A DNA stretch of 64,000 nucleotides, from assembly GCF_036324505.1 (NCBI RefSeq), contig NC_086370.1:13852600-13916599 (forward strand). Direction: 5' to 3'. Both the position numbers and the translations under genes were made by a program. The stretch's first letter is position 1. Each line of letters starts with the position of its first letter. The notes below the pieces were generated by a model that was not told the DNA's origin, did not search any database, and was given only the letters and a program-made list of their open reading frames with translations. This document shows positions 28,177 through 42,800 of the stretch, piece by piece. The stretch is from Eleginops maclovinus (lineage: Eukaryota; Chordata; Actinopteri; Perciformes; Eleginopidae).

Positions 28177-28672
28177 TGTGGTGGAAACCTCTGAAGCAAT
28201 GGAGACGAAACTCAGAGAGACCTGGAACTTTGATTGCAAACATTGAAGGTTTATCAAGAAGTTAAAGGCCGGAGAATTGACAAGACATTTGCTGCATCCA
28301 CGAGTTGACAGAGCGGTTGCCCGACCAATTCTGAAGAACTGTACTACAATACAAGGTTTTAACCAGTTCAGAATGGACCATCAACATTCTTCAGTCGCCA
28401 GACTAAACAAATATGGACCCTACGTCTAACTAAAGCTGTCGCACATTGGATAACAAAGTGCGTCCGGGAACCTACGTTCCAGATAAGAAGGGCTTCTAGA
28501 TGTCCCTGAACAATAAACTAATCTCATGTCAGCTTGTGCTCTGTCATAGACTGGCATCAGCAATGCACCCAAGCTGCCCCTCCTTAAGGGAGATTACAGC
28601 AACCCCGAGGCCGAAAGACCTATGCCATGGGAATAGAGACAGAGGAAGGAGAAAATTAGGAACTATGTGTCA
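28177..28672 (+). mobile_element. Dispersed element copy 1, possible solo LTR
   Basis: This segment of about 496 bases is repeated in the same orientation at 51196-51547. Shared blocks include TCTGAAGCAATGGAGACGAA near the start, AAAGGCCGGAGAATTGACAA, and CAACCCCGAGGCCGAAAGAC near the end. Both copies begin TGTG(G/A)TGGAAAC and end TGTGTCA. TG...CA ends suit an LTR-retrotransposon terminal repeat left as a solo LTR. No matching target duplication is visible next to either copy, and no long open frame occurs, so a non-LTR short element cannot be excluded. This copy is longer by two internal blocks, about 85 and 50 bases. Confidence 0.72.
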
Positions 28673-30654
28673 TTATTATGTTTTTTATGAGTTGAGAGCA
28701 TTACTTCTTGGTTTAAACAGAAATAAAAAGTCTGCTAAACTTAGAAGTTTGCATGTTTTGTGAAATACATTTAAAAAAACACAGCATCCTGTTCGCTTAA
28801 ACTCCTGAGTTTGAGTTCCTGAACCAACGCAAGAATAAGAAACACAAAACTGAATGATTGTTCCCTCTAAACAACGTATTTTCCTCCCAGACAGATTGCA
28901 ATAGAGATTCTCTTCAAACCCCACTTGACACAAACACTCAGGCTCTCAAAAGCAGGCAAAGCAGTAAAATTCAGCTATAAATGAAATGGAGTGGTGAGTA
29001 AAAGCCACAGGAGATAGGGTTAAGATTCAAGAAGTTGTTTAAAGGTGCTAAGTGCTAGATCTTGACAATGTGGGTCATGTTGTGAGAGACAGGCTTGAAC
29101 TGCTCTCATGGTTCATGACTCTCCGGTAGATGCATCTGTCGGACTGACGTTTGGGTGCAAAAAGATAGAAGGGCCGTAATCTCCTAATCATTAAACAGGG
29201 AACTACAGGATGTAAAGAGATGGGACTGCTGTCTGTGAGCGCTAAGCCGGAGGAAGTCGGGATGCCAGAGTTAAGTGGAGCAATATCCTCCTTGCATGTG
29301 TGAAGGGGCTACTCTTGTTAAATGGGTGCTATCATAAGCAAACAGTCACTCCGTCTCTTGCTGTATTGTTTGCTCAGAGCGATGCCAAGGTCAGTGCAGA
29401 CTCACATCCAGAATGGTAAATAAGCTGTAATTTTAAGGCAGCGCAGCGTTCTGCAGGCTCACATTGATCTGTCATTGACAAAGTTAATGAGCGTGGACAT
29501 GAGGCACGGAGTCTCGCCACAAAGACATCAAAGTGCCGCTGCTATGACTGGCCTGCTGTGAGACTGGCCTTCAGGCAGACACCCAGGCTGCCGCAAACCC
29601 TGACTCCCCAGGAGGGGAGTGAGGGGAGGGGATGGAGGTGGAGCGGATCTTGGCTCTATGTGTAAGGAGTTTGAATGTCTTTATCCTTTTCTCCCTGTCT
29701 TAACTGTCTCTCTCTAACACACTAATTTCTGGCGCATGTTTGGCCTGTGTTTGTGGTTCTGAGCAGGGTTAATGGAAAGTAGCAGCAACTTTTGAGCAGC
29801 AAACAAGATTCCTTAACTACTCTGCCTCTGCTCACCACCTGCTGCTTGGGAACCTGCTGGCAGCACACACATGCACACACAAAAGTATTGCTACTAGGTA
29901 ACCCGTTGGCTAGCTGCCTTTTCATTCCTCTCTGTCAACAGCAAATAAGAGAAGGGGAAAAAGCAAAATCCAACAGCAAATATTAGCCTATGCGGGACAA
30001 AGGCATTCCAGACAGAGCTGTCACTCTCACTCGCTCATCCACAGTGTCCCATCCTCCCCAGCTCTACCCCCACCTTCTCCCCTCACACAGTCACTCCTGT
30101 TCCTTCTTTTATTTCCTCCCATGGTCTCTCTTTTCGGAGGTAGGCATTTCTGAAATCTGTAAAACTTTGTTAAACTCATATCAGCTTTGTTATGACAAAA
30201 TGCATCTCTATTTGTCATGAGAGTGTTTGAGTAACTGGTCCAGCTCTCAGTTAAGATCCCTGAAATCAACTTTATTATCTTCCACCTGGCAATGGAACTT
30301 TTTAATTTAAAGTAACGGTTTGCTTTGATATTTACTTAGAGAATTAGGGAATCAAGCAAACTGCTTGCATTTGATTTCTCAAATTGTAGGAGGCAATTCC
30401 CCTCACACCCGCTGCTCACATTCTCCCAGCTTTTTAGTAATGCTCCTCCCGATCCTCGTCTTCTTCCCTCCCCTGCCTCTGGGGGTTCAGATGTCATCCT
30501 CATCCTTGTCAGAGGAGTGTAATGGATCGGTCACGCTCAGGGCCCTCCCAGCCTGAGTCACAGAGCTGGAGTGAAAGGTCATGGCTAGGGTGACATCGGA
30601 AGCTCAGAGAGAGGACATCCGCTTGGCTGTTCCCATCTGCGTGTGTTAGCAGTT

Positions 30655-30782
<128 letters not shown>

Positions 30783-33700
30783 ATTTTCTAAATAAACACC
30801 TCCTCGTGACTAGTATGCTGGCTAGCTGTGGGGGATGATATGCACAGAGCAGTACACAAGAAAATGAATAGCAATAGATCAGCTACATGATGTAGCATTG
30901 TCAGGTAACCATACAAATGTGTATTTACACACACTCTCTCTCACACACTCTCTCTCACAAACTCTCTCACACACACACACACACTCCTCATGCCTGGCCT
31001 ATCTATCATAGTCTCTGGGGTCCTCCTGTTCTTTCTGGAGGTCAGAGTTGAAAATGGTATAGAGTGCGCCTACATAGACAAACCGCATAGAGCATGTGTG
31101 TGTGTCTGTGTGTGTATGTAGGTGCCAGAGCTGTGCAGAGCCTCAGTGTTGATTAGGTCTAGACCAGTGGGGTGATCTATGGCCATCTGAAGAAACATAA
31201 ACCAAATGTAAGTCAACACATATGATGATATATTACTTGAAGTTCTCAGGGTCAGCAGCACTTTTTCACCAGACAGTTGAAGGTCTTTCTTGTGGTTTTC
31301 TTGATACTTACAGGATTTTTCTTTTTGTCGGATGGCTTTTTTCCCCATCAAACCGATATGGTATAGAAGAATCACAGCGTGCACGATTAATGCATGGCAC
31401 ATTTTCTGTCTGCCTCTGCAAATGTCTTTTATTTCATAGTTGACTTGGGTGATTTTATTTTGCCAGTCTATTATGTCCTGTCCTCCCTTGCATCTTTATT
31501 ATCCTTTGTTTCTCCTCCACCAACCCATCTCTCCTCCTCCCCCCTCTTCTCCCTCTGACTTTTCCTTTCCCTTTTTTGCCTGGGTGGTGAGTTTTAATTT
31601 CATGCCCCCTGCTCTGGCAGTTGGTCCTTTAGCGAGTGCCAGGCTTGCTTTGTGACACACAGCTTCCTCAGGGGCTACCAGTCCCTCTTACACACACAAA
31701 CACACACACACACACACACAGCCGCAAATATGAATGATCTCAGCCTCGGGCAATGCATCGTCATCCATGCAGAACTTATGGCAATAAAATGATCCAGAGG
31801 TTGCTTTCAAGAACAGACAAAGACGCGTGCTGTCGGAGGCATGATTACACAAGCAGGCAAGGTGGCAGGTTAGTTCAACAACAATGAATGGACTTGATTC
31901 AGTGTTCACACATATGGAACAAAAAGCCACTGTATTCCCACTTATCCATCATAGCTGCCATTGTTTCAGTAATTTATCTAAAGGTATGGGCCTCATCTGG
32001 CCAGCGCCAGTATGCTGTATTGGCATTCATTCATTACTCCACACAGACGACTGGCAGCCGTGGGGAGTAATCAGTCTTTATGCTAATGTTTGTGGATGAT
32101 GATGGATGTGCTCCAGCCTCCATTATGTTGGACCCTTTCTGTTTCAAAAAGGAAATACTATTTCCTTCATTCAGTGACATTTTTATCTACACAGATGATA
32201 AGATGACTTGTAATGTTGAAATTCACCTTTGATATGTACGATATGTTTTTGATTAATTTGGAATACTGTGAGGTAGACAAAGAGACCCCTTTGAATTCAT
32301 GTGTGTGTGTTATTGCTTGATAGTGTGTGTTTTTGGCCTTTGTGTAGTAATCCATGCCTACGGCGGCACCTCTGCAAAGGTTCATTAACCCTGAATTCTC
32401 AGTCTTCTCAGGCCTCAGCTTTATCTCCTGATCATTGTAAATATCAACTGCTGCAGGCTGGTGGTTTATTAATGAACACCTCAAGGCCACATTCGATTAT
32501 TCCAAAAATATTTTAAGGCAAGAGGGTAATATCCCATGTCGAATGAATAAAAGAGGCAGGTAGTCCCTCTGTCAACCCTTTGAAGAAAGATTTTGTCTTA
32601 AAGGGACAGAAAAAAAACACCACCTTTAGTTATCTTACCATAGTTTGGGTTACAATTGTTGAAGTTTGAAATGTATCCGCTATTAGATGTTTGTTTAATC
32701 CAAAGACGAATGGAGTAACATTTGTGCAAGCAAAGCATTGAAAGATGACATAAAAGCTACTCACACAGTGAATGGAATTTCAATGGAAATACTTTAAACC
32801 AAAGTAAAAGTTCCAACGAAAAAGTCTGCCATTATACCATAAGGAATAATTGTTAATGTCTCCTCGGTCATAGTGGCAGATCATCTATATCCATGAGCTG
32901 AAATTGTTTGTCTTTGTCTGTCATTATGTGGTGGTTGTAAGGTCTGCTTCACTTACTCCCCTGCCTACATTGTATGTTGGCTGTCAGTGTGGGAGGATGA
33001 GGGTATTCCAGTCAGAGCAGCATGGAGGACAGAGTAAACATCCAGAGCACTCACTGATGTCCATTGTTCAGCTCTTTTTCTCAGGATTACTCCCACCCAC
33101 TGCAGCACAGCTGGGACCAACTCTATTGTCCTCTTCCTTCCTCTGCCAGCCTCAGTCTTGTTCTCACAAACAGAACACACACACATGTACACACACACAC
33201 ACACTACCCTCAAGGCTTAGTCACAATTCCAGCTGGGTTCCGTCTCCTAGCAACCAGCACCTCTGCCATTTCTGGTCCCTCACCTATAGTTTGGACTGAC
33301 AACCCATCCCGACATCAGGGATCGTACACACACATACATACACATTTACATACACACTGGTTGGGATTTTTTGACTTGCTGCCTGAGTGAAATTGAATCA
33401 GAAAAGTATTGGGTCGTTAGCTCTGGTGGAATTACTTTCTTTATGCAGTGAAGTTAATTAAAGAGCACTGATAGAAAGAGGAAGAGTGGAAGAAAAACCC
33501 AGAGGCTTCGATTCACTTTCACTGCATATTTTCCCCATTTTTTTCTCTATGAAATTGGAATTTAAAATAGCCCACACAAAAGAAAGTCAGCAAGTAAATT
33601 AAAGAACACACAAAATCAAAGTTTCAAAGTTGGTCTGTGTTGTTGTTTGAGTAACTATAGCCGATTGCCTTCCTGACAGCCTCATGTTATATTCATGAGA

Positions 33701-34483
33701 AGATTTCCATAGTCTCGGAGACCCTGCAGTTATTTATTCATCGCTTCCTGAATGCCTTTACTGACCCCTGACATTTACACACACCTGTCACAGGAAGGAA
33801 ACATTGCCTCTTCAAAGACGCATGTAAAAGAAAAGCCCATTTAACTTTGTCTTATTTTTTATAGGATAGATCTCTTGTTAAGTGATTTCGACAAAAAAAA
33901 CAAAACGTCTCACTTATTAGCCTAGTGTTCTATGCCAAAATGAATTGAAACCAAAATGATAAGTCAATGTAAAAAAACATATCAGCAACAGCTTTGATTA
34001 CCAATGGGTTAAGTCATTTTGTTAACAAAACTGGTTCTCTTTGTCTTTGTCTTCCATGAAAATAATCTGAAAATATATTTGGGTTTTGGACTGTTGCTCA
34101 AACTGAAGAAGCACTTAGAAATGTCAACTTGATCTATGGAAAAAAAAAATCAAACGTGATTATGTCATTATGATAAATATTGGCCAAAAGTCTCATAGCA
34201 AATTTCCCATATAGCCTTATGATGAACACAGTGTTGCAGTGGCGCTATCAACAGGTGAAATCTGACCCCTGGTTAGAAATCCATAGTAACACTAGAAGAT
34301 CTTAGGGTCTGCTCCCATAAACTGTCACACACATCTCTAAACCCCCCTTCTGTTTGTCACAAAGTTGTGTGCGCAGCTTAACATTATTCACCTGTATTGT
34401 GTAATTTGTGAAGCTCTGAGCGCAGATATACAGGGACGAAAGACCTGCATTACTGCTGATTACATTGTAGTGTGGCTGCACTA

Positions 34484-34486
<3 letters not shown>

Positions 34487-34563
<77 letters not shown>

Positions 34564-34589
34564 CGTGCGTGTGTGCGTGCGTGCGTGTG

Positions 34590-34629
<40 letters not shown>

Positions 34630-34643
34630 TGAGTGCGTGTGTG
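34487..34643. repeat. Composite (GT)n then (GTGC)n array
   Basis: About 73 bases of pure GT pass into about 80 bases of GTGC/GTGT tetramers. The whole array alternates purine and pyrimidine, and the second half carries many CpG steps. Confidence 0.95.
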
Positions 34644-36440
34644 AAAGCACTGTATGTATTTGCGAGTGTGCCTCCGAGGGTTTGTTTGTGTGCATGTGAG
34701 TGTGTCCTGTTAAAGATAAGGTGATACATGCCCCGAGTGAATTGTCGACCTGACATCAGCCACAGTGCACCTGTCTCATACATCATGGTGAGCAGGAGGC
34801 AGTAACCGTGTGAAACGCCAGCAGCCTTTATTGCTCCATCACTTCTATGGGACAACTTAATCTCCCACTCAGTGCAGTGTGGCATAATTTCCTCCACAGG
34901 AAAGTGAATCTTATGAACTATATACTGTATATATATGTCAATGCACAACTGATAGGAAAACAAAAGAAAAAGTTTAAAGATATAATTTTAAGTCCAACAA
35001 TGTCGAGGGAAAACATGTTTTTTTTTCTGATGAGTTCCCTTATTTAGAGTATGTGTCCTTGAATGTGTAGGCCGGTACCTTTGGGCTGTTTTTTGATTTA
35101 GCTTTCAAAGGGATTTGAACAGAGAGCAAGCATGATATAAAGTTAACTACTCGTTTCACCTTCCCTCTGGCTCAGTCCTCTCCTCTCCTCTCTCGTCTGA
35201 TACTTACCATGTGTAACAGCGACTGCGAGAGTTTAAAGTAATGACTTGGAGGTTTCACTCTCGATTACAGTTAGTCTTGAGCAGACTTAGTACGAGTTCC
35301 TCGGAGGGAGGAAAACGGAGGAAACGAGATGATATATGCAGGAGTTCAATTTGGTCAGCAGTCATCAAATCTCCCACTTCTTCTTTCATGTATTATTTTT
35401 TTAACACGCACTCCCCAGAGGCTTTTCTCCTTCTGCTTCTTGATGCAACTCTGCACCTCTACGAAGTGCATGGAGTCGATTAAGTGTCTGGTAGTGTGTT
35501 CAGTTTACGTGTTGATTGAAATAGCTCCTGACTGTGTGTGTCTTTGTGTCAGCCCAGTGTTCTGGTATCAGCTGCCTGTGGTTAGGTGTGGTGGATCTGT
35601 CATCCCAGCAGCTCAATAACGCTGACCTCAGACCAGCTCTTCCTGGAAAAGCTGTCATTCGATCTCAAGGATCAGTTACCCACTTTTTAGGTAGCCAGCC
35701 GTCATAGAGGCATCTTTAACTACTTTAGTAAGACCACATAGTGTGTACTGTATCTGAAAGTGTGTGAGCAGCCACCCATATTGGCTTTGTTGTCTTTCTA
35801 AATGGTTGTCTCCTTCCCTTTAATGCTGTCCAATGTAAAACATGGGACTAACACAGCAAAATGATTTCCAGGCTATTCTCAGAGATGGAGGTCATTGTTT
35901 CTGGCTAAAGTAGGGATAGGTAATGGCACTGATAATAGACCTGTTGAGCGGTATGTTTTCTCTCACCATCCCTCGTTTCCTCTCTGTTCTTCCCACACTT
36001 TTCTTCTATTGTCCAGCAGGTAGACAGAATGATGGATGGACAGGGCTTGGCTGTGTCCCTGTGCAAAGTGGCGCTATCGAACACCCCGCCGTCAGTGGAT
36101 AGCGCCTGTAAGCGCTTGTCATGATCGATGCCGCTCAGCCCTGCTCCATCACTCAGCTTGACTGCAAATGAAAGGCTTGGACACACTCAGAAACACAAGT
36201 AGACATAATGGCTGGGGGAAATTAGGGATGAAGCGAGAGTGGGGAAAAAGGATAGATTTTGTCCCTTCTTTCTTCACCATGTTAACTCTTTCATTTGCTT
36301 CACGGGTGGCAGCAAAGCACCCTGCCAAATGTATGCGTTCATATGGGTTTTTTTAAGCCTACAAACACACATAGACATCATGAATCACTTACAGTGAAAG
36401 AGGAGATGTGGGCAACAGTTAAACTAGCTTTGTCTCGATT

Positions 36441-36590
<150 letters not shown>

Positions 36591-36765
36591 CTGTCTGTCA
36601 GCCCTCATGTGGGCTTGATAAGTTCCACTGACATTGTGTTTTCTCTTGGTGGTTGTAGAGTGTTCCAGTCTGGGAGCGATGTGTGTTTCTTATTGGTTGG
36701 GGGGCTGTAGATGATTAGAGCGGAGTCCATCCATGAAATCCCCTTTAGGTTCCATCGAAAAGGGG

Positions 36766-36871
<106 letters not shown>

Positions 36872-39800
36872 ATTGTGTGTGTGTTTTTGTTATGAGAGCA
36901 AGAGAGAAAAGAGAGAGAGAGAGAGAGAGTGTGTGTTTTGCTAGCTGTATTTTTCAACATCAGAATAAATCACAAACCGTCTCCAGATGCGTCCACATGG
37001 CCTCCTTTTAGAAGCGTACAACATTAGAGGGTTGACAATATAAATGAGGGCTTTGCTATGACAGTCTGTGGGGTCTGCTGAAAATTAGATAATGCTGCTT
37101 GATGACTTATTTCCTGAAGTCCATATGAATAAATAGAGAAAGCGACACTGCAGAAGAAAGAGTGACACGCAGCTACGCAGTTATTTTCCCCGGCAGTTTG
37201 TACTAGTTTTGGTGGACTTGTGTTGACATTAGCTTTCAAAAGAAAAGAAAATCTACAAAGAAAAAGATCCTATTGAATTATTCTGCCTTTGGTATTAGTG
37301 CAGTGTTTGTTTTTCATTAGGATTCTTTGTAGAGTCTATATTTAGGCCTAGAAGGGAGACAGAGAGGCGTTCTCTCCTGGGTTTTTGCGTGAGAAAATTC
37401 CTAAAGCAAAGCTGTTTATTTCTCTCTTAATAAGAGCAGCAGTTTTTCCTTCCCCGCTTATCAAGTCCTCCTCCCACTGAGCTCCATCCGGCTCTCATCT
37501 CTGCCACAAAGGGACTACAGAAACACCTTACACACTTTGCGTGATTGCATGTCCTATATCTGTACGTCTGTGCATGATAATTTGTGTGAACAGGAATGAA
37601 GGGTTTTTATTTTAAGGCTGTGTTTTTGACCTCTAGATGATAATGGTAATCATCATGATTATGATCGTGGTGGTGGTGTCTGGCTCCCTTGTCCAGATTG
37701 CACTGTGGCACATATCATTGAGTGTAGACAGGAGAGCGAGAAATTGAACTGAGAAGCAGATAGGACGCATGTTTATCATTTATTTTTGCAAGAAAGAAAG
37801 CATAATGGGAAGGTGTGGAGAGACAAGGATAAGAAGGAGGGGGGCATGAGGGTGAAAAAGAAGAAGCATACTCTTGACAGCACACAGAAATAATCAGTCA
37901 CTTTCTCTGGGCCACACAAATACACACATATACATGCTTTTGTTTTGGCAAGCACCCAAAGGCCCTGCAGCCTCGATCCATACTCCTTCTTACCTCATTC
38001 TCCTTATGTTATCCCCCACCCTCGACGCCTTCCCTCTGCCCGACACTGCGGGTTTGTTGTCTACTGTAGTTCTCTGTACCTCGACCAAAGACATTTCTAC
38101 ACATAAATGCAGTGTGTTAACAAATTCCGGTTTTTAGTGGGCCTTCACGCACTCTGGACTCAGAAATGGCCTTCCTCAAGGGATGATTTGTTCTGTCATT
38201 GCTTTCTCATGGTTAGACGCAGACGCCCCTCGGTTGGCTGCATCAGCTGGAGCTTCTCCACTGACAAGGCTAACAGCTTGACTTCTGCAACAGATCATTA
38301 ACTCCCGACTTCCCCTAACTGCTCCTACTGACTGATATTACACATAGACAGAATACATGGCATAACAATAATGTATAAACGCATAGTAGGAAAATTGAAT
38401 ACCCTCAAAAGTTTAACTTGTTTATTTTTGTAAAAAAAGTCTCAGTCTGTTTTGCGGGACAGAGATGCTTACTCGACCATATGGATACTACTATTATAAG
38501 TTTAGAAATTATTGGTCTGACTTAGATAAAGACAAATTGCAGATTTAGACATACACAGACAGTTTCTACGTCTTTGATTTGTTCATTTTAATGGATGGCT
38601 CCTTTACTTGCAGTACCTTGAGTCATTTGTTGTTACATGTCCGGGGTCAGCCACTTCTCTCTGAAAGCCCACTGTTTATGTGTGTTGTTGTTTATGTGTG
38701 TGTCTACTAGTATTTGTTTTACTGTGCAGAGTGGAAGAAAGTAGTTAGCAGTTAGTGGCAGCACTCTGCCATTCTTTTAACAGCCCTCACACACCTCATT
38801 AACGCTCTTAATGAGTAAGTAATCAGACACATTACCCCTATGTCTTTCTCTCTCTTTCTCCCCCTTTTAATGGAGGAATGAAATTAGGAGCACTTGGCAA
38901 GAATAAACCTTTTCTTATCATGCAATGTCGTTAAGAAATCAAGAAAACAAACACAACGTTTTAGGTAAACACACTCTAAAATAAATGCTCTCACACTGGC
39001 ACACATACAAGCACAACATATGCACATTGTTTCAGGACTAGCAGTCAATTATCAGTAGGAAATGTAATCAGGCTGAAATTAAGGTAAGATCAAGCGTTTA
39101 CTTCATATGGTTCTACTCTTTTTTTAGAGACAGAATTACAATGTGTTCTTAACTTGACTGTGTAATGATTTTGAAGTTGTACAAAAACCCAATGTTATCA
39201 GAAATAGGATGGAATAAGGTTGAGAAGCTATGAAGGCATTAAAAACTGTCCATAGCTGCACTGCCTAGAATAAAGTGTTAAGCAAAGGTTGATTTTATTC
39301 AGCCTTTCAGGTCATGTTCTTTGCATTAGTAAGCCACAAATCACCAGCACTTCTCCTAGATCCCATAAGTTATGCATGTGGGATCAAACTTTGTTTTACC
39401 AATCCCTACTGCAGCATACAACTTTAAATAACCATTTATCCAGTTTATTAACTTGAGTATTTTAAAGAACAAAGATGCTTTTGGTTACCTAAAAAAGCTG
39501 AAAAAACACTTAATATACATGCCTACCAGAGTTACCAGAAAAGACAGAATATGGGAATAAGACGAAAATGGTAACAAAGAACAATAAGGGTGAAGGGGGT
39601 CAGAGATGGAGAGACCTCCACATAAATCTGTATCTGGCAGTGTTTCTTTCCTCAGTGAAATCCTTGAAACTAAGAACCTCAGACCATCCCATCTGATTTA
39701 GGATCCACTGTGTCAACCACTGTTGTCAACCAACTGTAGAGGCTGAGGTTGTGAAATCTTTAGGGCATGAAAGAGGCAATTGTTTGTGTTCACATGTAGG

Positions 39801-42800
39801 CATGTGTGTGCATATGTATGCTTGTGCGTGGTTTCATTTATTCATTAAAAGCTGTATATTACTCACCCACAGAGTACCACACTGTGGAACCTGAGGCCCT
39901 GAGGGTTTTACCCAGAAAAGGCTGTCTGTTCTTGAGGTGGCTGAGCCATTTCAACATCACTAGGAACTCTTTTTGTGGTCAGAAATAAAATATTTAAGAA
40001 ATAAAAGGGAATATTGTAGCCACAAAAAACAACCACCTGGAAATCTTTTTATGCTGCTTTTTTGATCGACATGATTTATGCCGCCACAGTAGGTAGTTGT
40101 GTCGGGCAGAGGAGAGTTGAAGTTGTGTACAGTATTAGTGCTGTGTACTGAGATAGAGATCAGAGGTTAATGATGGGAATCAGACAGGAACGAGACATTA
40201 CTTTCAACTTGCGGCTAATCTCCAGACCAGGCGCCTTGAGCTATGTCTGATAACATTGCTAATTATACCAGATATAGACTCAGCGGGGATTCTTGTAAAT
40301 AGGCATATCAGTAGCTGAGTTTATTAACAGGGAACTTTACACTGACTCAACGACACCATTGTTTGTACAAGGGAAACCTTAAAAATCCTGACCTCCGCGT
40401 GTTATGGGTTGTAGTTCATACAGCGAGGACACACCTGAAAACATGTGTGTTACCTCATCATTAGGACTACAATGGAAATGAACTGTGAGCAACGTCACTT
40501 AAAGAGAGCCAGGCTACATTAATGAACTAACTGCCCGCTTCGAGGTATGCAGTGCATTAAGGTAAATCTATACCAGGTCTAGGCCGTTTGAACACTAACT
40601 TTGCCACACTCGTTCACTCAGGCATGGGCTCACACACCTGGAATGAAAAAGGACTGGCATGCTGTGTGCAGGAAATAAGGAAACAAAGAAGTTGCCGGTC
40701 TGACATCATTACAGCTCTCTGGGAGATGCCGGGGGGCCTGGGCTGGGGATGAAGGCTGCAGCCTTGCCTCAGGGTTTGGGTCTTCCTTGTAATGTGTGGC
40801 TATGAAGGTTTCTAGAGTCCTTTAACCCTGACCAGAGCTGTGCCCTAAGGTTAGGACCTGTGCTCCGGCTTCTGATACATAACCTTGTAGGTTATCTGCT
40901 CCTTTAATAGTTTACAATCTGAAACGTAGGGTAAGCTTGAATATGTGCCAGATATTCAAAGGCAGAATGATTTGTAGGAGAAAAAAAGAACAAAGACAAA
41001 GGAACATTTTTGTACCTTTCTTTCAATTCTCTCCATGCCAGTTTGCTTCATTTAATCTCAAGTGATGCACTGTGGTGGTATTTGCTGAAGGGTTGTTCAT
41101 CACGCTATATCTATTGTCATGCTTTGGTGATGGCGACCATGATGGTCAATATCATTGCGGTGACTGTCCTCACATAATCATGTCTGTTTCTGTGCTTCTC
41201 TGGAAATCTGCTTCCAAACTGATCAGAAATGTCAAATACCTCGGAGCCAACACAGTTGGGGCTGAGTTTAGAAAATACCAGTGAGGGGCAACCACAGAAT
41301 ATGTAAAATACAGCATGGTCTCCCGCAGAAATGTCCTGTTTGCTGTTTTAAGAATGTGTAAATGCAGAAATGAAGCGTTGCTAAATTTAATGTTGCTCTG
41401 GCTCCTGTAGGAATTGAACACGTTGATAAATCCCAAAAGGACACAGAAGACTTCAGACTCCAAACCATGACCACTAAGATTATTTTGTTATATGTGACAG
41501 AGGAGAAAATGAACCAGGCAGAGGGAGAAAAGTAATATAAGTAAATGAGAGAAAGACAGACTTTCTGGCACGATAGATAGCATCATTTAGGGGTGTCATG
41601 GGGGCTTTTTTGGGCACACATTGTCCCTAAACAGGCCTTAAGTTATAAAGCAACCTCCCATGACCTTAGCATCTAATCCAATCAAACAGCACCATAAGTG
41701 GGAGCATATATCTCAAGCCAATCGTGTTATAGCGTACAAATAGGATTATGGGGTTTTGAGTGTGTGGATTCCACCCTAGAGCTTTTTATTTTACTACTTA
41801 CACACATAGCGTTGTGTTCACATTGTCAGAGCCTTCCTGCCCCGTCTTGCATTCCAGCTTTTTTATTTCTGTCGCCATCTCCCTGTCTCTTCCTCTCCTT
41901 TCTTCTGCACTGTAGCCTCTGGCAACAACCCTGTCCTTGCCCAACAATCTGTTATAATTTCTTATCGTAACCTGGGGAGAAAACACACACATTCAGACAC
42001 ACAAAAAAAGATATACCGCACTCCTCCCAGATGTCCATGGGGGGGGAAGTCGTTAACAGTGTGTCTGCAGTACAGCACAACTGATTCTCAGTGTGTTTTA
42101 GTGTGTTTGTTGCAGGAAGGTGAGGACAAGGTGAGAGGACTAATTAGTCATCAGATAGAGTGCATGGCCAGGTAGACCAAAAACATTCCTCTCGCATGGA
42201 GTCGTCTTGATAAGAGGCACCAATATAGCCCTGGTGCCAGACTGACTCAGCTTTCAATTCTGGTCTCAGGCTGTTTTGCCAAGAGAACAACAAAGGAGCT
42301 GGAGGGAGCACAACTGTTCCCATACTTGCTTGTAAGGAGACATGAAGGTGGTTTCATGTTTGGGATATAACTATTAATGTGATTGAGATAGATTGTTGTT
42401 GTGTTATTGCTTAATTTGCCTACTGTGTTGCCTGAATATCTTTGGTAAAGCAGATGTTATGCACATTTCCTAAGGAAATAAAACCATAAAACCTCAGAAG
42501 ATAAAATTAGACTCTGCCATTAGATGGAATATTTATGTTCCCTTTGAACAAAAGCCAGCGACGTGTGTGTTTCATTTGCACATCTGTACATGCACTGCGC
42601 ATCTTTGTGAGTTGTGAATAACAGCCGGATAAAGCTATTGTCAAACTGTTGAAATATGATGCAGTTAAGATTAATGGACAGCTTCTTCATTAGTTTATCA
42701 AAGGTGAAAAGGTGCTCAATTTAGGGCCGTACCCACGTAGTTATGTCATTTTAAATACACAGCCATCTCCTAATGGAGACTGTAAAGACAGGGCAAGACC

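Noticed and set aside
28172..28677. Target-site duplication flanking dispersed element copy 1 (and copy 2)
   Set aside because: The five bases on each side do not match in either copy, so the solo-LTR reading stays tentative.
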